A program made the translations under genes and the position numbers. A stretch of DNA of 64,000 nt from Hericium rajendrae. Taxonomy: Eukaryota; Basidiomycota; Agaricomycetes; Russulales; Hericiaceae. Position 1 is the stretch's first letter. Every line of letters begins with the position of its first letter. Shown here one piece after another: positions 35,160 to 46,364 of the stretch. The notes beneath the pieces were generated by a model. The model worked only from the letters and a program-made list of their open reading frames with translations. It searched no databases and had not been told where the DNA came from. The stretch covers positions 62,001 to 126,000 of the forward strand of contig JAVRDV010000017.1 in assembly GCA_033439255.1 (NCBI GenBank), given 5' to 3'.

Positions 35160-37560
35160 TATTCATTACTGAGCCGTGCGCAGCGCGGCCGCTCCAGCGA
35201 TTTTGTGCATGCTGGGTGATCCAAAGATGTATCTATTGGTATTTTTCTTGCGGGGTAGTCACTTGAACGAACTGACGACCAGAAGGCCGTGCTTTGCGCG
35301 GCAGAAATTCGAATATTTTATTCGAATAAAAATATTCGAATATCTTTTGGCTTGCACACCTATGGGCATACTGCCAAAAAAACGGGTTTCTTCCCGGACG
35401 TCCGGGTTTTGTCACGCGGCTGTCCGGGTTTTTTCCCCGGACATCCGGGGATGGCCGGCAATTCCCGAAAACCCGGACCGGACCGTCCGGATCCGGGAAA
35501 AAACGGCAGTCCGATAGTGGGTGTGGGCGACCTAGGACCTAGCTGAGTTCGAAACCTAACGGAGTTCGAAACTCGGCGGCACCTCGCGAGACTCTTGTAC
35601 AGTCGATGATATCTCGCTCGAATGTCAATCATTTCAGTCCAGCTAAGCTCAAAAATTATCTGGACAGACAGAGTTTTATATTTGCTCAATATCGTGTGAT
35701 ATGCAGCTATCTCAGCGACAAACGGCAAGACGAAGGTTTGCCTTCGGAGGCGAAGACCTAGCGGAGTCCAAAAGGGTTCCCACGATTTAATTGCAGGACT
35801 TCGTACGAGAAGATGTGCGGGTGCCGTCGAAAAGGTGTATCTCGAGCTGCCCCAGGTACTTCAATAAAAGAAGCTTGAGAGTATATTACTGTATGGCATA
35901 TTATGATTGCTTTAAAATTGGAGGTCAGGCTATGCTTCAGCGAGAATGTAGCACGAAAAGTTGAGCATACTAAGTACACATGGTACGTGCATTGAAATTG
36001 GCCCCGAAGGGGCCCGAAAAAAAATCAGTGGTCTTTGGGAGTGAGCGGGCTTCAGAATATATCAGACCATCTCCTAGCATTATAGCTTCTTAGTTGCTGG
36101 ACAGCTAGTGTACCCTGTATGATGCATTCGTGAACAAATCCTGCTGTAGAACATTTATTACATTGCCGCGCGAAGCGCGGCGCATTCTACGCCTCGAGCA
36201 ACCTTTCGACAGTCTTTCTCATGTTCTCAAGTTGCGTGAAACTCGATGCGTCAATGTACGTCGACGCGACGAGTCCAAGACGCGACTGGCACTGCCGCGC
36301 TTCGCGCGGCGGAAATTCGAATATTATATTCGAATAAATATATTCGAATATTTCTCCTGGCCGTCCACACCTATAAATGGACTGCCGCAAACGACATGAC
36401 CCGGACTTCCATAAGTGACTACTGTACTGTAAGTCGAACAATCTGCGTCATTTATTGTTGTCGATCTGGATAACACGTGACCAAAATGTTGAATAGCTCG
36501 GCGCTTCGGCTGGGATGCGGTCTTCAACCTACAGTAACTCGCCATTTCCACGACCCCAGTGCTGCGAAGGGCCCTTCGTTGTTCTGGCTCGTTGGATTGG
36601 AAAGGCTGCTCCGCGTTGCTGTGTGTGCTTGGGAATGCATGCGGCGATGCTGGGTCACCTAGATGGAAGGGGGTGGTGCGCTCCGGTGCAACAGCTCTGG
36701 CTCGAGGCGTGCTTGCATGCCCCTGGGTCCAGCTCCTTGCGTTTCCCCAGACGCACGGCAGCTGTCTTCCATTGAGTGAGGGAGGGAGCGCATCTTACGC
36801 GCATTCCTTGGGCAGCAGTGCGTCGAGACTGACGTCGCCCCGGCCGCACCCCAATGCGTCGAGACTGACGTTGGCCGCCCATGAGGTGGAAGCACTCCTC
36901 GGCGGGGACAGGACCACGGTCCTCCCCTCTGCTGTTCAAGGTCAGTTCCGCGTTTCTGCTTGTTATCCAAGGTCGGTGTCAAGTTTCTGTTTTCCGTTCA
37001 GTCGGTTTTTCTTCCATCTGTTGTTCAAGGTAGGTTTTCCATCTCTCTGCTGTTTGAGATCTTCAGGGTTGATAGGGTGGACGGTTGAGGAGAAAGGGGG
37101 CATGTTGGTGTTTCGTCGTAAGGCGCTTCTTTGCTGATTATAATGAAGTAAATCATTCCAGCCATGATGTTCGCACATTCGTCTCTGATTCCCACGACTG
37201 TTGCAGTTCTAGGCATCTTATTTTCTATTGTGCCGCAAGACTTTATGGCTAGGATTTGGGTAATGCTCTGTTTCTCAAGAATTTGGCCACACTGCAGCAC
37301 TGGTGGAAAAGGATCAAACCGACAGAAGCTTATGGGTAAGTGGATGGCCCATTGATGATATGCAGAGCTCATGCTGGCAGGTTACAGTTCTCCTTTTCAG
37401 GTAGGTAATTGTTTCGATGAAAGAGCGTTTGCCCTTCCAGAGAGCACCTCGTAAAATTGTAGGTCAATTCTTTGTGCTGGAATAAGTACTGCCGGAGCGT
37501 TGTGTTGGGGTTTTCTTGCATTTAGATTGGATCAAGCTGTGGACATTCTGTCATCCGCCT
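35160..37560. other. arm segment with ATTCGAATA repeats and GC dyads, no gene
   Basis: Two related segments, 35280-35375 and 36290-36380, share a GCCG.GCTT.GCGCGGC dyad, then ATTCGAATATT.TATTCGAATA and CACACCTAT. A small TIR-like unit starting ACTGCCAAAAAAACGGG and ending CGGGAAAAAACGGCAGT spans about 35371-35512 and is packed with CCCGGA motifs. Palindromes GCCGCGCGAAGCGCGGC (36165) and GGCCCCGAAGGGGCC (36001) also occur. The rest, to 37560, is repeat-like with GTTCAAGGTCGGTTT-type repeats near 36940-37035. Mirror coordinates are 52404-54804. Confidence 0.6.
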
Positions 37561-37564
37561 AATT

Positions 37565-37630
37565 AGACCGGTGACCGTCTCTCTAGACATAGAAAGGCGA
37601 GCGATCTGTCGTAGACAGACCGGTCGATCT
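37565..37630 (-). repeat. AGATCGACCGGTCTGTCTACG motif, left arm copy
   Basis: A 65-70 bp motif: on the minus strand AGATCGACCGGTCTGTCTAC, then CTCGCCTTTC, then GTCTAGAGAGACGGTCACC. Full copies occur here, at 52334-52399 and at 41204-41268; a half copy lies at 47774-47802. Its two halves are imperfect inverted relatives, so it may be a miniature element or a transposon terminus. Confidence 0.65.
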
Positions 37631-37739
37631 CAGCGCGCCACATCCCTTTTCGGATGAACGCAGCGTTATGCTCCTCAATATACACCATTCAACGCATTGC
37701 ATCTCAAGTTCTCATCCTCCTGTACTCTATATAACTGAC

Positions 37740-38095
37740 AGCTTACCTGAGCTGTTCGCACTGCATGTCCGTCCCAGCGACTTCAAGGAGCACTGCAGCG
37801 TGTTCGCGGGCTACCACTCGTGCTTCCGGGGCTTCAAGCCCGCCGCCCGGCGAGGACCGCAAGCTGAGCTGGCGGAGTACGCGAAGGTGCTCAAGCAATG
37901 CTTCCCCGACATCGAACAGATCGTGATGAAGGTCATGGCGGCGCGCAACGCGCCCGCCGGCAAGGGGCTCAATCGCGTTTGCGTGCTGACGAATGGGAAG
38001 CGCGAGTGACTCGACAGGCTGCCCGTCGTGCTGAATAGGGCCGCACGCTGCAAGAGCATGGCGACGAGCCGGGGTCACCAGTTGTCTACCACGTA
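37740..38095 (+). pseudogene. O-fucosyltransferase-like gene fragment (left arm, outer)
   Basis: The frame reads LPELFALHVRPSDFKEHCSV, FAGYHSCFRGFKP, then AEYAKVLKQCFPDIEQIVMK and VCVLTNGKRE, then TGA where Trp would be expected. Fungal GDP-fucose O-fucosyltransferase-like proteins typically have ALHVRRGDF.EHC and, about 80 residues later, V.V.TNGKREWL. The RRGDF motif is altered to RPSDF and only a roughly 100-codon piece is present, so this is a captured, non-functional fragment. GC-rich third positions contrast with the AT-rich Helitron nearby, suggesting a host gene origin. Confidence 0.55.
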
Positions 38096-39184
38096 ATGTA
38101 GCCTCTGCATGATGGTTTTTGGGAACCACAGTATACCATGTAGTTCTTATACTGCGGCGGTGGTACTGCCCCAAATTGGCCCCAAACACATCGAGCCAGC
38201 ACCGAGTTAGCACCGAGCCAGCACCGAGCCACCAATATGGTCATCCAGGACGGCTGCATTGCGACTGTCCGGTACTTGGTCCGGCAGCAACATACATTGT
38301 AATCCTCTATCCTGCATACGCTGCAGCGACTGCACTCACTTTGCATCCCGTTGCTCAGCCGTGCAGACAAGTTAGAGAACATGATAAGTATAAATAATAC
38401 CGTATCAAACGATTGTCTATGAAAGCTTTGCTATATTTTATCAAATCATATCTTCGACGCAAAATCTACCGTCCAGACGGGGTGGTGCCCGCAGGGCCGT
38501 GCTATCAAGTCAAACATGTGACATCTGAAATCTGATTTCCAAATTTGGAAATCCAGTTTTCAGTGGCTCGCGATGTGGCTCGGTGGTGCAGCTGAAGCAA
38601 TTTTACAATGATGTTCTCAGGTTGTGTCGCGCAGGGCACCGTTCGAAAGCTATGCTTAACGGCTTTCAGGAACGTCTGAAATGTCAGCGTTGCATCCTTG
38701 TATTCCTTGTATTGTAACGATATGCCTAAAACAAAATTTGACCCCATTATTTTCAGAGATTTTGCCCCTGGGGCATGAGTTCTGCACCTATCATGATGAT
38801 GACGGCTTGTCCAAAAGTGATTGATGAGGGCCTTCAGCCGAGCCAAAAACATTTAAGTATCGCAGATTACAGCCATTTGCGATTGGAAATTATGCGAAAT
38901 CGCCGCGCGTTTGCGGCGGCGGTGGCGTTCGGTCCACACCAGTCCGGAGACTAGTAAGTAAGCATGTCGGCACCAAAGACAATCAATGTATGTTGCTACC
39001 GGACAGTCGCGACGCAGCCGTCCTGGATGACCATGTTGCCCTTGATACCACAGTGCAGTGGCTCGGTGCTGGCTCGGTGCTGGCTCGGTGCTGGCTCGAT
39101 GTGTTTGGGGCAGTACCGCCACCGCAGTATAAGAATTACATGGTATACTGTGGTTCCCAAAAACCATCATGCAGAGGCTACATT

Positions 39185-39545
39185 ACGTGGTAGACAACTG
39201 GTGACCCCGGCTCGTCGCCATGCTCTTGCAGCGTGCGGCCCTATTCAGCACGACGGGCAGCCTGTCGAGTCACTCGCGCTTCCCATTCGTCAGCACGCAA
39301 ACGCGATTGAGCCCCTTGCCGGCGGGCGCGTTGCGCGCCGCCATGACCTTCATCACGATCTGTTCGATGTCGGGGAAGCATTGCTTGAGCACCTTCGCGT
39401 ACTCCGCCAGCTCAGCTTGCGGTCCTCGCCGGGCGGCGGGCTTGAAGCCCCGGAAGCACGAGTGGTAGCCCGCGAACACGCTGCAGTGCTCCTTGAAGTC
39501 GCTGGGACGGACATGCAGTGCGAACAGCTCAGGTAAGCTGTCAGT
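39185..39545 (-). pseudogene. O-fucosyltransferase-like gene fragment (left arm, inner, inverted)
   Basis: Inverted duplicate of the fragment at 37740-38095 within the same fold-back element, with the same protein sequence and the same stop after TNGKRE. It reads toward the first copy, so transcription through the element would give a hairpin RNA. Confidence 0.55.
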
Positions 39546-39575
39546 TATATAGAGTACAGGAGGATGAGAACTTGA

Positions 39576-40445
39576 GATGCAATAGGACCCCCGACAACCC
39601 CCCCCCAAAGGTTCGATCCGCTCCAAGAGGCTCGTTACCGACAGACCTCCAGGGTCGGCCGCAGCGCTCGGTATACGCGCCGCGGATCAGACCTAGCATT
39701 TGGGCGAATCGTTACCGCGCCCAGTATCAGAGCTCGAAAAATCAGTTTAAATAAGAAAGAAATTGTATTTTTCTCCCAGCGTATCTAGACATCCCCAAGC
39801 AACACCGCAGACAACCCGTCCTGCACCAGCACTGTCATGCCCTTGTCTCACTCGCATCGCACTGTCTACTCAGCTGCGCCAGACGCGTGCGCATGCGCGC
39901 GAACCGCGAGCAGCCACGGGTGCTGCCCTTTCACCGCGAGGATATAATGCGAGAAAGGATCTACGCCCTAAAGGACATCTGATAGGACCCAACATGCCTC
40001 AACAGGCATACTATCATGTCTTACCTATGGCCTTCGGTGTATACGGCGTGTCTGCCCCCGGTGGACAGATGCTACTTGGCATTATTGCGGCGCTGAGAAA
40101 CGGCACCGCGGTCCATCTGCATCAGCTCGAAATAGCTTGTGAAGGAAATCCACGACATCGTGCTTGAATTCACTGCTCACTATATACCGGTGCAATATCC
40201 TCTGAAGAGGACAAATTTTGAAGAATATTTCATCCCTTCATTTGGCCGAAATGGGTCAGCCGTGTTACCGCGCGGCGGATCAGACCTCGGCCGGTGCTGG
40301 CTCGGTATACGCATCAAACTTAGAGATTTGGGCTAAATTTGGGCCCTCGTTACCGCCATTTCCTCAGAGCTCCGGCGCTATGCGCCGTTTGGTGAACGCA
40401 CCCGGATCGAACCCTTGGGTGGCTTGTCGGGGGTCCTGATGCAAT
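39576..40445. mobile_element. hAT-type MITE, 854 bp, left arm
   Basis: Element 39584-40437 has inverted ends AGGACCCCCGACAA ... TTGTCGGGGGTCCT extending about 35 bp (through CGGATCGAACC). It is flanked by a perfect 8-bp duplication GATGCAAT (39576-39583 and 40438-40445). Removing it restores the mirror symmetry of the fold-back element. No transposase. Mirror copy in the right arm: 49527-50380. Confidence 0.9.
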
Positions 40446-40533
40446 GCGTTGAATGGTGTATATTGAAGAGCATAACGCCGCATTTGAGCATCACGTGAAG
40501 TCATCCGAAAGGGATGTGGTGCGCGGGTCTTGC

Positions 40534-41175
40534 GCTACGACGTGGCACAGATTTGTTATTGTGCACATTAGAATGTCAGCTACAGTACTAATTCTCGATT
40601 GACTACATTAGAGAGCATAGAGTGGTCCTCAAGTTCGATAAATAACAGGTTCGTATTATATTCCAACAGGGCAGTGGAGAGTACTTGTACAGTGGTGTGT
40701 GTGCGAAGACAGCAGAACGTTAACTCAAAAGTGATGAAAGTTCAGTCCTGTACTGGTGCTCATGAAATTTACAAAATCCATGATGGGGAGAAGTGAGCGG
40801 ACACGTGCGCTCGGTGGAGAATAGCAGGAGGTGCGTGGTATCAGGCATGGGCGCGGGCAATGCTCTCATTGCATGCCTTATGGTTTGCTGGAAGAAAGGA
40901 TAAGGCGCCACATGCATGAGATGGACACATCTGATGGATTGCAGGATCTCAAATGAGTTGAGCAGAGATGCAGTTGCCGACGAAGATGAGAATAAAAGCT
41001 ACGAGGTACTACAAGGTGTGACTGACACCAGCATGGGTGCGGGGTGGCATAGATAGTCATCAATCATCATGTAGTTTACTAATAGTGGAAGTGGACGACA
41101 CGTCTCAGTGGAAGTCGGAGCTTCAACCGACTTCCACTGGCTCAGACTCACTTCCACTCTTTTAGTATATACTCG
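40534..41175. other. no gene recognised
   Basis: Inner end of the left arm and the first 95 bp of the unique centre. Small open frames here mirror those at 48901-49430 and show no domain. A short mirror motif of the AGTGGAAGTCGG type occurs at about 41090-41160. Confidence 0.5.
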
Positions 41176-41203
41176 TAGGCGCGCGTCCTAGTAATTCATA
41201 CCC

Positions 41204-41268
41204 AGATCGACCGGTCTGTCTACGACAGCTCGCCTTTCAACTATGTCTAGACAGACGGTCACCGGTCT
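41204..41268 (+). repeat. AGATCGACCGGTCTGTCTACG motif, central copy
   Basis: It overlaps the left central TIR. It shares its sequence with the arm copies (37565, 52334), showing that the arms and the centre carry related termini. The right central TIR (47769-47839) has only the first half. Confidence 0.65.
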
Positions 41269-41285
41269 ATCTGAGTCCTACCAAC

Positions 41286-41850
41286 CTAGCGAGATCCCGT
41301 CCTCCACACCGTGTGGGCGCTTGCGCTCATCCCCGACGAGTTGGATGAGCCGACCTCTGCTATCGATGACGATGCGCTTTCGCGTTCAAGGCACCGTTCT
41401 CGCGGCTGTTGTACATCAACTCGGAAGGGCACGACATCCACCCTTGTGTCAAAGTCCACCTGGTGTGTATTCCGTCGAGATACCGTGCGGTCGCGCGTAT
41501 GCTTCACGAAAACCACCTCCTGCACAGCCTTGGCACTCGGCATGAACACAGCATCGACGACGCACCCCGTCTCCGCATTCATGACACACATGTGGTGTAT
41601 CTGCCGGACGTGCGCACCGCAGTCGACATTACCCACATGATGGTGCGCCGTCTCCTGCTCTGCTCTTTAATTTCCAGATGTGGGTGCAAGCCCCTGGTGT
41701 GCGGTGCGTGCTCCTGGAGAGCACAGTGCATCACCGCCGACCGGAGGACGTGCCATTCTGTGCGATGCGGATTGCCACTCCCAACAGGCATGACATTCAC
41801 AATGAAAACTTACTGTGACATAGCATCTGCATTTTTCGCAGCACTTCATG
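41286..41850 (-). pseudogene. unrecognised minus-strand gene fragment
   Basis: A 116-codon frame (41286-41636) reads VRQIHHMCVMNAETGCVVDA, VFMPSAKAVQEVVFVKHTRD and a Ser/Arg-rich tail. Upstream, KCCEKCRCYVTVSFHCECHACWEW (41740-41850) is Cys-rich and may be a zinc-binding piece. It lies downstream of and in the same direction as the PHD-like gene, so it could be its 3' exons or a separate decayed gene. Family not recognised. Confidence 0.4.
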
Positions 41851-41987
41851 ACTATTTCATGTACATACTGCCCTCCGTAATATTTTCCATCAAATGTCGC
41901 TATTCACGAGCTTTGCCTGCAGCTGAGAAAACACAAAATTGATTGATTCCAACTTTTACAAAGGCCAACATTGATTACCGACTTGCA

Positions 41988-43461
41988 CTACAATGCTGCA
42001 CCCTGACACCCAGGGCACCAATAATAGTCTATATTGTCGTCGGAGTACCTCCCCATAACTTCCTCCACTGCACTCTGCACCTGGCACTTTTTGTCCATCT
42101 TCTTCGCCTCTTGGTCTTCCAGGATCAACTCCGACCTTTTCGCCAAAGTCGTCAGCCAATCCTCTCCCAGGTCCCCATCATCATAAAGCTGGGACCGAGT
42201 TCTTCTACGTTGGAAAGCCGATGCTGCTCGATTCCATCCAATCTCCTTTGCCCACCCCAGTGCACACACCAAAAGCCGTTCGATGCTCATGGGCGCACCT
42301 CCTTCTCGTGGCACCCGTGCAATGGGAAGCCGGAGCAATGCCTGCAAAGTTATTGGGTTTCCGTCGAGCTTCTCCTTCGAATCAAAGTGCTCTTGGCCCC
42401 ATTGGCCAAATGCTGTTCCACCTTGAACGTCCTCGTACCGTTGGCAGCACACCACATGGTACCATTTTTCACATGTCACACACCAACGAACCTCTTGCTC
42501 TGCTGTATCGTAGAGCTGATCTTTCTTGCAGCCTTCATTCTTGCAGATTCTCTTCCACTGCCACCAAATGGCTTGTTACATCATGGCAGATGGAAATAGC
42601 ATGAAAGAATTTCTCACCTGCATTTGCAGATTTCCATTGTGGATCCCTGACAGCGTCATCCGCTGGTAGTAATCTTCCCGTCTCAGATAGGGCATGCTTG
42701 TCGTGTCATCATCAAAGATGGCCACAACGCAATGGCCTTGCAGCCCGACCGTCAGAGACATCACTCCAACTTCACCGGAACAAGCCACTCACCATTGAAA
42801 ACATCGAGATAGAGGAAGTCTACCCAGTCGGTGAGCACCCGTTCGTGATAGCCCAACTTTTTCCCATTTCTGTCCCCAGCGACCGGTCACCTTCTCCAGC
42901 TAAGAACCCGATGAGATGACTTACAACAGATCAAAAGAACGGATGTGTTTTTTCCTCCCCCTTCCCTTTTTTTCCTTCCTTTCCTCCAAAGCCACCTCAA
43001 GGTCTGAGGCACTACAGAACCAATGGACCTTTGCAATGATGTCTTGCTTTGTTCACCGCAAACCATTCTGCTGTCAGCTCTCATCTTCTATTTCCCACAG
43101 AAACCAAGGCTTACAGTCTCTTTGTTCTTATATAATTTTATTTCATCGATGGCAGCAAGCCAATGCTCTGACCAGCAGTTTGCCTGGGCCCTTTCTGCTG
43201 ACACGTAGACCCTTGTGGATGAAACCAGTCAGTCCGTCCACCGTTTCCCGCCAAATAAATGACTCACGTGTCTTGTGGATGATACGTTGTCGACTTCAAC
43301 CGGCCAGAATCATATTTGGACTTCACTAGCAGGACATTATCGATCCGTCACATTTTCCTCTCATCGTTCAGAGAAAAGAGCATCTCACCAGTCATGGACC
43401 GGCAACGAGGCAAACTTTCAAACACTTCTTCCGTGATCTGCAAGTTAGCGGACATTTTGCC
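41988..43461 (-). pseudogene. PHD-finger-like protein gene (possible chromatin reader)
   Basis: The last exon (41988-42557) joins in phase to the preceding exon (ending 42618) across a 60-bp intron (GTGAGA...TGGCAG). It encodes ICKNEGCKKDQ, then WCVTCEKWYHVVCC, and ends YYWCPGC: C-x4-C, C-x2-C-x4-H-x2-C and C-x2-C, the ligand order of a PHD finger with a long insertion before the final pair. Upstream pieces (YHERVLTDWVDFLYLDVF, VAIFDDDTTSMPYLRREDYY, and MSANLQITEEVFESLPRCRS at about 43461) could form a BAH-like domain, but they lie in different frames and at least one break is likely. PHD modules bind histone tails in the nucleus. It is downstream of the dioxygenase on the same strand. Confidence 0.5.
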
Positions 43462-44619
43462 ACAAGAGAAGCTTGTAGAATGACGATTGGGAGGGAGAGA
43501 GAAACAAAGTGCAGACCAGGATCCACTGCCAACAAAGCAAGCCAACGACGAGAAATAGAATCGCTACCATATCAGTATACAGATCTCGCTTGCTCGACAT
43601 GCCGATCAATCTCGGCTGCTTGAGAGACTCAAAAATGTGAATTGAACGCCTTGGCTTGGTTCGAGCTGAGAACTGTAAGTAAGAGAGGCTGTGGAAGCTC
43701 ATAATATTAGCTCAGTTCAAACCTGCCAGAGGTAATAAACCCGAAGGTCGAAGGCGAACGTCGACTCGAAGGTCCTGCGGCGCAGCACCACATTCGGTAA
43801 GCTGTCGTGACTCGTGACCGATCGTTACGAAACCGTTTCGCCTTACGGGATCGCCGGCTCGTCGCCGTCCCCGATGGCGAGCTCAGATTTTTCCACTTGT
43901 TACTTGTATCTCTTGAAGAATCTCAAATCATTTGAGAGCTAATGATTTCTGTATCCATGAGGGGAGCATGAGCATTGTTTTTGGCAACTCAGCTGATTAC
44001 GGGCATGTGTAATATTGTTATTCTTAAGGCAACTTGAATAAGTATCTTTCCCTTGATCTGTCCTCAGCTTGGATGAGGCCAGAACTTGGGAATAATGCAA
44101 CTGATACACACAAAAATGGAACTGCGACAATGCGCTCAAGAAAGCATGACTCATCGACGAGGGAAGCGATGAGTGCGAGCCTGTCGACACCGCAGAGCGT
44201 GGCAACTGCAGGCGCTGGTAGAATGACGGAGTGGCGAGGCTGTCATCGCGCCTTCAGCCACAAGGCCTTCGAGTCGACCTTCGCATTCGACCTTCGCATT
44301 CACCTTCCGCAGGTTTGAACTCCACTATTGTCTGATGATGATGACCCCGCGACTTAGACTTCTGAAATGCGATAGCAAGATTGGTTGTTGTTCTTCTGAT
44401 TTGATACCTGCCAAACTGCAGACATCCTGGGATCAACAATTACGGAATGTTGAGACTTGAAAGCCGATTTCAACTAAACATATTCAAAGTATGTAATGAG
44501 CAAGAATCAGACTGTGTGTCCTTGAAATCAAGAGCAACGGTGCACAGGGGGGGGTCTGCTCCTCCTTGTTAAATGTCGAACCAGGCTCCGTCGTTCATGT
44601 CCACCACAGCAAGATGTTC
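43462..44619. other. intergenic segment with inverted CGAAGGTCGA repeats
   Basis: It separates the PHD-like and dioxygenase genes. CGAAGGTCGAAGGCGAACGT (about 43744) and its inverted relatives CCTTCGAGTCGACCTTCGCA (about 44264-44311) bracket about 570 bp and may mark a small TIR element. No supported gene. Confidence 0.4.
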
Positions 44620-46247
44620 TTATGTATCAGGTGCCGTCCCATAGCACGTATGTTTCCCCCATAACGGAGGCTTCCCTTCCAGGCAATTCAGACTGGGCTT
44701 TGGTGAGAAAAATACCGTCGATATCCTGCCCGGTGTTATCGTCCCTTCCTCCTCCACACCCGGTGTCCAAGTTGACACCTGGTGGGCCAACATCCCAGCA
44801 TATCCAAGGAAAACATCGCCAGGACGATAGCTGCCACAAATGTTGATATCAGACCTTCTCTGCCCATCAGCGAGGAGAAAGGGAACTGCTTACTAGAACC
44901 TCACTTTCAGGCCAGGGACCTCCATGTACCCACCCTCAAAATTGCCTACCGGAAAGGTTGCAGTGGGGCCTCCGTCGTTCTTATCGTAGTGAAGGTTTGA
45001 TTGAAGCTTGTACACAATCACCCTTCCCAGCCACGGTCCAGGGTCTGCCTCCTCCCACACCCCTGCCGCAAATGCCGTTTGGAATTTCTTGTACATCTCC
45101 GGGTGCAGCACCTCAAACATCGCAGATAACTCCTGGGCAATCTCCCTCGTGTTTCGCATATACCAAGAAATTGCCGTCAAAGATTGTGAATTATAAAACA
45201 TGTCCTTTGACGGACCGAAAGACTGAAAACGCCCGCCCTCCTCATGTTAGTATGCCAACGTTATGCACTACCTAGGGCTTACCTCCGGCAGGCCTTGGTG
45301 ACCCTGAGGGTACCAAGCATGAATGAGGGACAAAGTCCCCATCTGCTCCTCTTTTTCTTCACCGGTAGGCGTCTTGTACTTCATCAGGTAGGCATCCTCG
45401 TCCTTGGGCTCACCGATCGGATGTCGTTTGCCCGCTTTCGGTGGCTTCGGCTGATTTTTTGATGCTAAAAACTGGACTGCCTGCTGATAGCTGGGCAGCA
45501 GCCGTTTCTGGCATGGAAAACATTAGAACACAGATCGCAATAACATGGAGGGACATGGGGGAGGAGGGGAAAGAAGAGGATGCAATAATCTACTTGCAGA
45601 GATACCGTCGTGGACAAGCTGTTTCCCTTCCTGCAGTCCTTGCTCCATGTCCTCCAGCGTACGACCTAGGTACTGCCGGTCCAACGGCTGTGGCTGAGAT
45701 GCCTTAAAGCAACAATAAACACTTATTTTTTTCCTCCAAAACATGCATCTCACCCCGTTTGTCCGCACTTGGTCATCCTTCCACCTCAACGCAAGATAGC
45801 TCGCTATCAGCTTGCCGTTTTTGTCTACAAATCGCGCCGAAAATGGGATCACAGGCGTGCATTGCAGCTCGCCGTAGCAGAATGTCCTCTGCGTATCCAG
45901 CGACTTCTCTATCCTGCTCTCCGACTCCAACTCCTCCATGCTCCGTTCGATCTGGAACACCGGCGCATGGTTCTGGAAGAGCCTCGCACGGTAATGAGCA
46001 GAATTCTTGTCCTTCTCAGCCAGCTTGCTCTCTGAACGTGCCAATTTTGGGAAGAAATGGCGACGGATGCTCAGTGCCTCAATTTGAGGCCCTTCAACCT
46101 TGCCCCGCTAAGCCAGACATCATTAACAGCAGCCCAAAACAACACTGTATCCTCAGCACGTACCTTTGTCTTCTTCTTACTCCTGCCATGCCCAGATCCA
46201 CTGCTTTCCTGGACCTTCTGTCCTTTCTTGCCTTTGTGCGGTGACAT
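44620..46247 (-). CDS. TET/JBP-like 2-oxoglutarate/Fe(II) dioxygenase
   Basis: Six minus-strand exons: 46164-46247, 45754-46107, 45606-45693, 45283-45507, 44894-45222, 44620-44830; introns mostly 51-64 bp with GT-AG ends and a TACTAAC branch site in intron 4. About 430 residues. After a Lys-rich N-terminus, exon 5 gives NLHYDKNDGG (Fe ligands H-x-D, near residue 329), TFPVGNFEGGYMEVPGL, then across the GTAAGC intron RFYYRPGDVFLGYAGMLAHQ (distal His, near 377) and TITPGRISTVFF (2OG-binding Arg, near 398). All ligands are present. Such enzymes oxidise 5-methylcytosine or thymine in DNA; a relative acting on protein or RNA is possible. One doubt: the best exon 3 donor (GTATCT at 45605) is out of phase with exon 4, so one junction is wrong or carries a one-base shift. 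The other junctions checked are in phase. Confidence 0.65.
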
Positions 46248-46364
46248 CACAATAGAGCAGAAAAGAGGGATGCGTCACATTCCAACATATATCACGTGAT
46301 TGTTTAGATCACGTGTTGTTCGGCCAGACACCCATTACATAATCGTCGTATCGGCCGCCGGCGA

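Larger units (their letters stand above)
37634..40533. mobile_element. fold-back element carrying a mirrored gene fragment (left arm)
   Basis: Outer inverted ends CACATCCCTTTTCGGATGA ... TCATCCGAAAGGGATGTG contain CTCAATATACACCATTCAAC and its mirror. Inside, 37701-38299 and 38980-39578 are inverted copies (sum of coordinates 77,279) separated by a 680-bp spacer. Each arm contains the same O-fucosyltransferase-like fragment. The right side has gained a hAT-type MITE (39584-40437). No transposase is visible. Fold-back elements with long inverted arms that incorporate host gene pieces are known in eukaryotes. Mirror copy: 49431-52330. Confidence 0.65.
31235..41080 (+). repeat. left arm of the giant inverted repeat (at least 9846 bp)
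   Basis: Every position x here matches 89,964 minus x on the opposite strand (as far as 33,864) and 95,235 minus x beyond the E2 insertion. Identity is nearly complete: I noticed only a handful of differences, mostly one-base changes in homopolymers or GC hairpins near 35180, 35500, 36015, 36175 and two bases near 36998. The inner edge is sharp (after GTAGTTTACT at 41080). The outer edge is not known because the right arm runs off the window. It covers the Helitron 3' half and 5.9 kb beyond its terminus, so it is a segmental inverted duplication rather than two independent Helitrons. Confidence 0.9.

Noticed and set aside
37811-39468. Antisense frames of 82-190 codons over the glycosyltransferase-like fragment
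   Set aside because: They are shadows on the opposite strand of GC-rich coding sequence; only the LHVRPSDF...TNGKRE frame matches a protein family.
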